43,173 nt of DNA from an uncultured Aureispira sp. (GTDB lineage Bacteria > Bacteroidota > Bacteroidia > Chitinophagales > Saprospiraceae), in the NCBI GenBank assembly GCA_905480485.1, contig CAJQQM010000093.1, positions 1 through 43,173 on the forward strand, read 5' to 3'. Positions 25,147 through 32,321 of this stretch are shown here, piece by piece (within the stretch, counting starts at the first letter, position 1; every line of letters begins with the position of its first letter). Under the pieces are notes generated by a model that did no database searches, was not told the DNA's origin, and was given only the letters and a program-made list of their open reading frames with translations. The position numbers and the translations under genes were made by a program.

Positions 25147-26289
25147 ATGAAAGAAGTATTTATTAATAAAGCTGCTGTTTTTTTACCTAATGAAAGCGTA
25201 AGCAATAGCGAGATGGAGGAGTATTTAGGCTATGTTAATGGCCGACCTTCAAGAGCAAAAGCGATTGTTTTGAGGAGAAATGGAATAAAATCTAGGTATT
25301 ATGCTTTGACAAAAGAAGGGAAAAGTACCCACACAAATGCCGAAATGTGTGCTGCGGCAATTCGTAATCTTTTTCAAGAAGATACTAATCAATTAAAATC
25401 GATTGATTTATTGTGTTGTGGAACATCAACTCCTGATCAAATAATTCCTTCTCATGCAGTTATGGTGCACGGCAATTTGCCAGAAACCAATAATATTGAA
25501 GTAGTGTCACCGGCAGGGGCATGTTGTTCTGGAATGCATGCTTTTAAATACGCTTATTTATCGCTCAAAACGGGAGAAAAAGACAAAGCGGTATCTACGG
25601 GGTCGGAACGTTCGGCTGCGATGATGACTAAAGGCATGTTTGAGGAAGAAGTGCAAGTCGCTGAGAAAATACAAGAACAACCTTATTTAGCCTTCGAAAA
25701 AGATTTCCTACGTTGGATGTTGTCTGATGGTGCAGGTGCATTTTTGATGGAAAATAAAAAAAATACGACGGGAATATCGCTCAGAGTAGATTGGATAGAG
25801 GCCTGTTCGTACGCAAACGAGGTAGAAACTTGTATGTATTCAGCCGCCGAAAAGTTACCGAATGGCGACTTGGTATCCTATAAAGAATACGATGCACAGG
25901 ACATGGCTAATCAGTCTATAATGAGCATGAAACAAGATGTTAAGCTTCTTAGCAAAAATATAATTCGACTTGGATTTGATCAGCTTAAGCGCATTCTTAA
26001 TAAACGAAAGGTTCGTATAGAAGAGCTAAATTTCTTTTTACCACATTTGTCTAGTTTCTTTTTCGAACAACCGATTGCCGAAATTCTAGAGGAAAATGGC
26101 TTAGATGTTCCTAAAGAAAAGTGGTTTACCAATTTAGAAAGTAAAGGAAATGTTGGTGCAGGATCTATTTATTTGATGGTCAACGAATTGATGGAAAGTG
26201 GACGTTTGAAAAAAGGAGATCAGCTTTTGTTGGCAGTACCTGAAAGTGCACGATTTTCTTATGTGTTCACTTGGTTGACCGTCTGTTAA
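25147..26289 (+). CDS. darB: DarB-like 3-oxoacyl-ACP synthase III
   Basis: 380 residues of the KAS III/thiolase fold. The active-site segment is SPAGACCSGMHAFKYA, with the catalytic Cys most likely C127. H299 (FLPHLSS) and N334 (SKGNVGAGS) complete the Cys-His-Asn triad. The N-terminus FINKAAVFLPNESVSNSEME and FRRNGIKSRYYAL-like region match DarB proteins of dialkylresorcinol and flexirubin loci. It is expected to load and condense beta-ketoacyl units with DarA to give the cyclohexanedione precursor. A likely promoter sits 59 bases upstream. All catalytic residues are intact. Confidence 0.85.
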   Translation: MKEVFINKAAVFLPNESVSNSEMEEYLGYVNGRPSRAKAIVLRRNGIKSRYYALTKEGKSTHTNAEMCAAAIRNLFQEDTNQLKSIDLLCCGTSTPDQIIPSHAVMVHGNLPETNNIEVVSPAGACCSGMHAFKYAYLSLKTGEKDKAVSTGSERSAAMMTKGMFEEEVQVAEKIQEQPYLAFEKDFLRWMLSDGAGAFLMENKKNTTGISLRVDWIEACSYANEVETCMYSAAEKLPNGDLVSYKEYDAQDMANQSIMSMKQDVKLLSKNIIRLGFDQLKRILNKRKVRIEELNFFLPHLSSFFFEQPIAEILEENGLDVPKEKWFTNLESKGNVGAGSIYLMVNELMESGRLKKGDQLLLAVPESARFSYVFTWLTVC

Positions 26290-26310
26290 TGTCCTAATCG
26301 TACAATAGTA

Positions 26311-26715
26311 ATGAAAAAAGAAGAGCTTCCGCAGGATAAAAGTAAGTTGGCAGATTTTACACGGGAACTGCTCTATGTCAAAAATATAGAAGGGCAGTAC
26401 GAAAAAGAATTGAGTACCGGTTGGGATATCAAATCGGATGCACTCAACTGCGCATGGGATGAAATTGCCCGTAGAACTAATTTTGCAAAAGAGTCGGTTG
26501 CAGCGGGTTCAAAAAGTCCTGTTTTTTATTTTATGGAGCTAAACTTAATGGATTTGGCTACTTTAGCTGCTTACACAGGCTTTTGGAAGTGGTCAGTAAA
26601 AAGGCATTTAAAGCCAGCTGTTTTTAAAAAATTAAATCATCAGAAACTAGAAAAATACGCTAAAACTTTTAAGATTTCTGTAGACGAATTGATACATTTT
26701 GATGGAACGAACTAA
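26311..26715 (+). CDS. Conserved unknown protein of the resorcinol cluster
   Basis: 134 residues, soluble, helical, no signal. It contains ELSTGWDIKSDALNCAWDEI, FYFMELNLMDLATLAAYTGF and a basic C-terminal stretch with HLKPAVFKKLNHQKL. No family is recognised; the overall look is that of a small helical adaptor. It starts 21 bases after darB, and its last 14 bases overlap the BtrH-like gene, so it is part of the same translated unit. I believe similar small proteins occur at this place in other flexirubin-type loci, but I cannot verify it here. Confidence 0.68.
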   Translation: MKKEELPQDKSKLADFTRELLYVKNIEGQYEKELSTGWDIKSDALNCAWDEIARRTNFAKESVAAGSKSPVFYFMELNLMDLATLAAYTGFWKWSVKRHLKPAVFKKLNHQKLEKYAKTFKISVDELIHFDGTN

Positions 26716-27718
26716 AGGGTTTGAACATACACAAACTGCACATTGCGAAAATGGTGTGGCGGTAGGTTTATTCCGGCATCAGGGCTATGATTATATGTCA
26801 GAACCTCTTGTGTTTGGACTAGGGGTCGGACTTTTTTATATTCATGTTCCGTTTATGAAAATCAATAATGGTCCCGCTATTTCTTTCCGAACAATGCCAG
26901 GTGAAATTTTTAGAAGAGGAGCAAAAGCATTGGGGATAGAGGTAGTTAGAAAAAAGTTTTCCGACCCTTCTAAAGCACAAGCGCTTCTAGACGAAAAATT
27001 GTCTTCCGGTATTCCGGTCGGTTGTCAGGTGGGTGTTTTTCATTTGGCCTATTTCCCCAAGGAATATCGTTTTCATTTTAATGCCCATAATATTATTGTA
27101 TATGGCAAAAAAGACCAACAGTATTTGATTAGCGACCCTGTAATGGAAACGGTTACGAGTCTTAATGCTGCACAACTAGAGGATGTGCGGTTTGCAAGAG
27201 GTCCTTTGGCGCCTAAAGGGCATTTATACTATCCGGTAAATGTGCAAGTTGCATCAGATGAACAACTACGCAAGGCCATCAAAATTGCCCTGCATAAGAA
27301 TGCTTGGTGGATGACGCGCGTTCCTTTTTCGTTTATCGGAAGTAGTGGTTTTAAGTACACGGCCAACAGAATACGTAAGTGGCCTAAAAAAATAGGCTTG
27401 CACGAAAGTCGCTTAAATTTGGGGCAAATTGTACGTATGCAAGAAGAAATTGGTACAGGAGGAGGAGGTTTTAGGTTTATTTACGCTGCTTTCTTAGAAC
27501 AAGCAGCCGCTATTCTTCAAGATGATCGTCTAGCGGGCTTTTCGGAACAAATTACTAAATCGGGCGATTTATTACGCGCTTCAGCTGTAAAAATGGCGGC
27601 TATTTACAAAGGTAGAAATTCCGAACAAATGTATTTTAATGAAATTGCCGATGGCTTTGATGAAATAGCGGCAGTTGAGCTGGAAACATTTAAGAAAATG
27701 TATAAAATGAAATTTTAA
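26702..27718 (+). CDS. BtrH-type acyltransferase-like protein (BtrH_N / DUF4872)
   Basis: 338 residues from the ATG at 26702, which I prefer to a TTG one codon earlier; it overlaps the preceding gene by 14 bases. The BtrH N-terminal domain shows AHCENGVAVGLFRHQGYDYM, with C15 as the likely nucleophile, H129 in HFNAHNIIVYG and D145 in LISDP, a Cys-His-Asp triad of the C39-like fold. BtrH moves an acyl group from an acyl carrier protein onto an acceptor in butirosin synthesis. In a resorcinol/polyene cluster an equivalent reaction would esterify the resorcinol with an ACP-bound polyene acid; this is inference. The C-terminal half is the helical DUF4872-like part. Confidence 0.8.
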   Translation: MERTKGFEHTQTAHCENGVAVGLFRHQGYDYMSEPLVFGLGVGLFYIHVPFMKINNGPAISFRTMPGEIFRRGAKALGIEVVRKKFSDPSKAQALLDEKLSSGIPVGCQVGVFHLAYFPKEYRFHFNAHNIIVYGKKDQQYLISDPVMETVTSLNAAQLEDVRFARGPLAPKGHLYYPVNVQVASDEQLRKAIKIALHKNAWWMTRVPFSFIGSSGFKYTANRIRKWPKKIGLHESRLNLGQIVRMQEEIGTGGGGFRFIYAAFLEQAAAILQDDRLAGFSEQITKSGDLLRASAVKMAAIYKGRNSEQMYFNEIADGFDEIAAVELETFKKMYKMKF

Positions 27719-28464
27719 TGAATACACCACGAATACGTACCGAAAATTTATCGAAACGTTATAAAGGAGCCGATAAATTCAGTCTAGAAAAAGTGAATTT
27801 ATCTATTTCTAGTGGGGATATTTATGGGATATTGGGGCCAAATGGTGCTGGCAAAACTACCTTGATTTCTATCCTTTGTGGTATTTTCGAACCCACTGAA
27901 GGAAGTTTGTCTTACTATAGAAACAGCAAGGCTGTCAGTTTTGAGCAGTTTCAACCTAACATTGGATATGTCCCTCAAGAATATGCTTTTTTTGAAGAAT
28001 TAACACCTCTTCAAAATCTTGAGTATTTTGGGGCGATGTACAACCTAAATAAAAACGAGATACGTACACAATCTAGGTTAATCCTCGATTTATTGGGGTT
28101 AAAAAAGGTTGTTAACGATCGAATCTTAACTTTTTCGGGGGGTATGAAAAGAAGGGTTAATCTGGCGATTGGCATTATTCACAATCCTTCCGTTTTGTTT
28201 TTAGATGAACCAACGGTAGGGGTCGACGTACAATCAAAAGTGGCAATACTTCGTATTTTAAAAGAACTGAATCAAAAGGGGACAACCATCATTTACACCT
28301 CGCATCATTTGTCGGAAGCCGAGGCGTTTTGCAACAGTATTTCACTACTCGATCATGGTAAAATTATTGTAGAAGGCAGTTTGAAGGCTCTAATGAAAGA
28401 ACACGAAACACAAAATCTTAAAGATTTATTCATCCGATTTACAGGAGAAGAGTTTAGAGATTAA
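27718..28464 (+). CDS. ABC transporter ATP-binding protein (DrrA/CcmA type)
   Basis: 248 residues. Walker A GPNGAGKTT (from ~40), Q-loop VPQEYAFFEELTPLQN, signature FSGGMKRRVNL and Walker B SVLFLDEPTVGVD are intact, as is the switch His (TSHHLSEAEAF). The start shares its A with the preceding stop (TAATG). With the next gene it makes an ABC-2 exporter, probably moving the lipid or pigment product across the inner membrane. The substrate is inferred from context only. Confidence 0.9.
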   Translation: MNTPRIRTENLSKRYKGADKFSLEKVNLSISSGDIYGILGPNGAGKTTLISILCGIFEPTEGSLSYYRNSKAVSFEQFQPNIGYVPQEYAFFEELTPLQNLEYFGAMYNLNKNEIRTQSRLILDLLGLKKVVNDRILTFSGGMKRRVNLAIGIIHNPSVLFLDEPTVGVDVQSKVAILRILKELNQKGTTIIYTSHHLSEAEAFCNSISLLDHGKIIVEGSLKALMKEHETQNLKDLFIRFTGEEFRD

Positions 28465-28476
28465 GAAACGGCTATT

Positions 28477-29751
28477 ATGTACAAATTTTGGATTGCAATA
28501 AAAAAAGAGTTTTCTATTCTTATTTATGATAAGACAGGTTTAGCGATTATGTATGCGATGCCTATTTTGTTGGTATTTATCATTACAATCGTTCAGGATT
28601 CGGCCTTTAGAATTGTCAATGAGAACCGAATTTCAATGTTGATTGTCAATAAAGACAAGCAATCGCAAAGCCTAAAATTGGTAGATTTGATGGAAGCATC
28701 GGGATTGTTTGATATACATAAGGCAGACTCTTTGCCGGTTCAAGATATTAAGCAATATATGCTTGACGAGGACTACCTGACAGGATTATACATCGAACCG
28801 CAATTTACAGGCAGTTTAGTAGCCAAGGCAACGGCGGTTAGTACTGATATGATGCTAGAGTTAGGCTTGTTAGAAGATAGTCTCGAAAATAATTTGGCGG
28901 CCTCTTCCTTACAATTTTATCACGACCCGGTGCTCAAAGAAAACTATTGCATGTCGGTTATAAATATGATTAATGCTATTCTAAAAGGGGTAGAAGGAGA
29001 ACTTCTTATAAATACCCTTTGCGAACAATTGGGTTTAGAGGATGCGCCGGCTAAATTGAAAGAAGCGATGATTGACAAATCGACTCCAGTTGAACGAAAC
29101 GTAGCGACCACGTCAAACAGCAACGTTATTCCCAATTCAACGCAGCATAATGTACCTGCATGGACCATCTTTGCTATGTTTTTTATGGTCGTTTCATTAG
29201 GAAATAATATTGTCAAAGAACGTCTGAACGGTTCGTTCATCCGACTAAAGACAATGCCCACCCCCTTTTATATTGTATTGGCATCAAAAATGGCAGTTTA
29301 TTTATTGGTAGCCCTTACACAGATTGCTTTTGTTTTTACATTGACCAAACTAACATTTCCTGCCTTAGATTTGCCGCAACTTACGCTGCCGGACAATACT
29401 ATAGGCTTTCTACTATTATCTGTAGTTAGTAGTTTGGCTGCCGTTTCTTATGCTCTTTTAATTGGTTCATTGGCCAAAACACAACAACAATCATATGGCT
29501 TTGGGGCGGTCTCTATTGTTATTTTTGCTGCTATAGGTGGTATTTGGGTGCCTTCTTTCGTTATGCCAGGCTATTTACAAATGTTAAGTATGGTTTCTCC
29601 TCTTAATTGGTGTCTGCAAGGCTTTTATGTGCTGTTTTTGAAAGGAGGTTCTTGGGCAGAACTTATACCCGTATTGTTAGGTATATCAAGCTTTGTATTG
29701 TTGTGCCTAGTGGTTGTATACTTTAAATTAAAAAAAGAAAAAATAATTTAA
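28477..29751 (+). CDS. ABC-2 type transporter permease
   Basis: 424 residues. One N-terminal membrane helix (LAIMYAMPILLVFIITIVQ) is followed by a ~200-residue extracytoplasmic domain. The C-terminal half then holds about five helices with the ABC-2 pattern (TIFAMFFMVVSLGNNIVKER, FGAVSIVIFAAIGGIWVPSF, MVSPLNWCLQGFYVLFLKGG). It pairs with the ATPase encoded 12 bases upstream. The large N-terminal domain is typical for drug/lipid exporters of the YhgE/DrrB-like group. It is the likely export step for the cluster product. Confidence 0.87.
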   Translation: MYKFWIAIKKEFSILIYDKTGLAIMYAMPILLVFIITIVQDSAFRIVNENRISMLIVNKDKQSQSLKLVDLMEASGLFDIHKADSLPVQDIKQYMLDEDYLTGLYIEPQFTGSLVAKATAVSTDMMLELGLLEDSLENNLAASSLQFYHDPVLKENYCMSVINMINAILKGVEGELLINTLCEQLGLEDAPAKLKEAMIDKSTPVERNVATTSNSNVIPNSTQHNVPAWTIFAMFFMVVSLGNNIVKERLNGSFIRLKTMPTPFYIVLASKMAVYLLVALTQIAFVFTLTKLTFPALDLPQLTLPDNTIGFLLLSVVSSLAAVSYALLIGSLAKTQQQSYGFGAVSIVIFAAIGGIWVPSFVMPGYLQMLSMVSPLNWCLQGFYVLFLKGGSWAELIPVLLGISSFVLLCLVVVYFKLKKEKII

Positions 29752-29775
29752 ATAATTGGATAAATTATTAAATGA

Positions 29776-30048
29776 ATGGAAAGTTCTGAATTAAAATTGA
29801 AGCTTAAAAATCAGATTATTGAATACCTCAATCTTATTGATATTGAAGCGGACGATGTGCAAGACGATGTTCCCTTATTTGGTCCTGAGGGAGATTTGGG
29901 GCTCGACTCTATTGATTCAGTAGAGTTGCTTGTTTTGTTAGAGCGCGAGTATAAGCTTAAGATAACCGACCCCAAAAAAGGTAGGAAAATCTTAGAAAAT
30001 ATCAATAGTATGGTTCGATACATTGAAGAAAATCGTGTATACGAATAA
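29776..30048 (+). CDS. Acyl carrier protein
   Basis: 90 residues with the phosphopantetheine site LGLDSIDSVELL, the modified Ser being S45. The rest is the usual four-helix, acidic carrier protein. It carries the growing acyl or polyene chain for the adjacent ketosynthases and possibly for DarB and the BtrH-like protein. An earlier ATG at 29772 is out of frame and stops at once, so 29776 is the start. It lies 24 bases after the permease and 23 bases before the ketosynthase gene. Confidence 0.93.
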   Translation: MESSELKLKLKNQIIEYLNLIDIEADDVQDDVPLFGPEGDLGLDSIDSVELLVLLEREYKLKITDPKKGRKILENINSMVRYIEENRVYE

Positions 30049-30071
30049 ATGAATAATATTTAAGAGAAATT

Positions 30072-31265
30072 ATGAATAGAGTATTCGTTACCGGCATGGG
30101 GGTAATTTCTTCGATAGGTTCTAATGTGGAAGAAAACAGAACAAGTTTATTGTCGGCCAAAACTGGTATTGGCAAGGCCTCGTTTATGCAGTCAAGGTAT
30201 GTCGAGCAGTTTCCATTCGGAGAAGTACCCTATTCAAGCGAGCATCTCCTAAATAGCGGAGGAATGAAGCTAGAAAAAGGGATGACTAGGACCGATATAT
30301 TAGCTACATTAGCTTTTCAGGAAGCTTGTACCGATGCAAGCCTAACTACCGCTCAAATTGCGGCTTATGATACCGCTTTTATGTCGGCTAGTACGGTAGG
30401 GGGTATGTCCATGACAGATGAACTCTACAAAGATGGAAATCACCTAGGGCCACCTTCTGAGTACCTATCATCTTACATATGCGGAGCACACACACTTAAA
30501 TTGGTCAAAAGATATGGTATGAAAGGACTTAGTTCTACGATCAATACTGCCTGCTCTTCTTCTGCTAACGCTATTATGATGGGCTCAAAATTAATTCAAT
30601 CAGGTAGGGCAAAAAGAGCTATTGTTGGAGGAGCAGAAGGGCTTGCTAAATTTACAGTGAATGGGTTTAATGCCCTAAGAATACTATCGGCAAATCCCTG
30701 TACTCCTTTTGACGAAAACCGAACTGGATTAACACTTGGGGAAGGAGCGGCATATCTTGTCTTAGAAGACGAAACAAGTGTAGGGGACAAAACAGTCTAC
30801 GGCGAAATAAGTGGATATGGCAATAGCAACGACGCCTTTCATCCATCTTCCATTTCAGACGAGGCTATCGGCATTATTGCCTCGATTAAAGAGGCGATTC
30901 GAACTGCCGGACTCAGTCCAACTCAAATAGATTACATCAATGCTCACGGCACGGGAACTGTCAATAATGATTACTCTGAGTTGTATGGTATTTCTCAAAT
31001 ATTCGATACAATTCCAGCGTATCAGTCTACCAAATCATACACAGGACATACCTTGGCAGCAGCCGGTGTGATCGAAGCTATCTTTTCTTTGTTATCGATT
31101 CAATATGGAGAATTATACCAAAGTTTGAACTGTCCAAATCCTATCGAAAAATTTGATGCAGCACCTATTTTATCCTACCGCAATCAATTAAATATTCAGC
31201 ATGTACTCTCCAATTCTTTTGGCTTTGGGGGCAACTGCTCCTCCCTCGTTTTATCAAAAGTGTAA
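30072..31265 (+). CDS. Beta-ketoacyl-ACP synthase (FabF/KAS II-like)
   Basis: 397 residues. The catalytic triad is complete: C161 (NTACSSSAN), H292 (NAHGTGTVNND) and H326 (KSYTGHTLAAAG). The thiolase-fold KS architecture and C-terminal NSFGFGGNCSS are typical. KS proteins of this class extend polyene chains in aryl polyene and flexirubin synthesis. The next gene encodes a KS-like protein without the active Cys, so the two likely form a KS-chain-length-factor pair. The intact triad makes this the active subunit. Confidence 0.9.
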   Translation: MNRVFVTGMGVISSIGSNVEENRTSLLSAKTGIGKASFMQSRYVEQFPFGEVPYSSEHLLNSGGMKLEKGMTRTDILATLAFQEACTDASLTTAQIAAYDTAFMSASTVGGMSMTDELYKDGNHLGPPSEYLSSYICGAHTLKLVKRYGMKGLSSTINTACSSSANAIMMGSKLIQSGRAKRAIVGGAEGLAKFTVNGFNALRILSANPCTPFDENRTGLTLGEGAAYLVLEDETSVGDKTVYGEISGYGNSNDAFHPSSISDEAIGIIASIKEAIRTAGLSPTQIDYINAHGTGTVNNDYSELYGISQIFDTIPAYQSTKSYTGHTLAAAGVIEAIFSLLSIQYGELYQSLNCPNPIEKFDAAPILSYRNQLNIQHVLSNSFGFGGNCSSLVLSKV

Positions 31266-31270
31266 CTAAT

Positions 31271-32320
31271 ATGTATATCCGCAAAATGTTTTGTATTTCA
31301 CCGCAGCCAACCTATGGTAACGAGCTGTTTGAACAAGGTGCTGAAGAACATACCGAAAGTCAGTTTTGGGCTAAAGAACCTAAATACAAATCGATGGTGC
31401 CGCTCAACCTTTTAAGACGGATGAGTAAATCGGTCCGCATGGGTGTGGGAACAGGGCTGCCCCTGATCAACGAGTTTGAAGATATAGAAGGTATAATAAT
31501 TGGGTCGGCTAATGGTAGCATCAAAAAGTCAATTCGATTTTTAAATCAAATTGTTGAATACAACGAAGGAACACTTACCCCTACTGACTTTGTTCAAAGT
31601 ACCTCTAATTCAATAGCTGGTACCCTGGCTTTAATGGGTAAGATAACCGGCTATAATAACACGCATGTTAATAATGGTATCGCCTTTGAAGCGGCACTTC
31701 TTGATGCTATATTATTGTTTGAAGCTGGAAAAGCAAAACGTTTGTTGATAGGCGGGGTCGAAGAGATATCGCAAGCCAATTATAACATCGACAAATTAAG
31801 AGGTATGTTCAAAGAGGAAGCTGTTCGTTCAACAGAGTTGTTGGCTTCCAAAACAAAAGGCACGGTATCTGGAGAAGGGGCTGCCCTGTTTGTAGTAGAT
31901 GCACAAGTGTCCTCTTCAAGCATTGCAGAGATTATAGATGTAGATCAAATTTGCTACCCCACCAAAGAGGAGATAGTGGAGAAAATACACCATTTTCTAG
32001 AAAAAAATCAATTAGAAGCTTCCGCTATAGATAGTTTGTTTTTAGGCTATAATGGCGATATAAGAACCGATTTCTATTATAATTGGGTTTCGGAAAAACT
32101 ATTTGGAAAAGAGGTCTCAATTTATGCTTACAAAAACTTAGTAGGCGACTATTATACGGTCTCCTCCTTTGCTATGTGGATGGCAGCACACTTGATTGAT
32201 GGACAGACACTCCCTAAGGAAACTATTGTTAGGCAAGGGCAAAGGCCCGTCAAAAACGTACTTATTTATAATCACTACGAAGGGACGCAACACGGATTAA
32301 TTCTACTGCGCAGCTGCTAG
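31271..32320 (+). CDS. Cys-less ketosynthase-like partner (chain-length-factor type)
   Basis: 349 residues related to KS N-terminal-like domains: GIIIGSANGSIKKSIRFLNQ and FVQSTSNSIAGTLALMGKI. The nucleophile segment is replaced by VNNGIA (133-138), so the catalytic Cys is absent, and the C-terminal His motifs are not evident. It resembles the CLF-type subunits of aryl polyene loci that shape chain length while the partner KS catalyses. The gene follows the active KS by 5 bases. The peptidase gene on the opposite strand ends one base beyond its stop, with no terminator between. Confidence 0.8.
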   Translation: MYIRKMFCISPQPTYGNELFEQGAEEHTESQFWAKEPKYKSMVPLNLLRRMSKSVRMGVGTGLPLINEFEDIEGIIIGSANGSIKKSIRFLNQIVEYNEGTLTPTDFVQSTSNSIAGTLALMGKITGYNNTHVNNGIAFEAALLDAILLFEAGKAKRLLIGGVEEISQANYNIDKLRGMFKEEAVRSTELLASKTKGTVSGEGAALFVVDAQVSSSSIAEIIDVDQICYPTKEEIVEKIHHFLEKNQLEASAIDSLFLGYNGDIRTDFYYNWVSEKLFGKEVSIYAYKNLVGDYYTVSSFAMWMAAHLIDGQTLPKETIVRQGQRPVKNVLIYNHYEGTQHGLILLRSC

Positions 32321-32321
32321 T

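Noticed and set aside
26699-26701. TTG as start of the BtrH-like gene
   Set aside because: An ATG directly follows in frame and the one-residue difference gives no support for the TTG.
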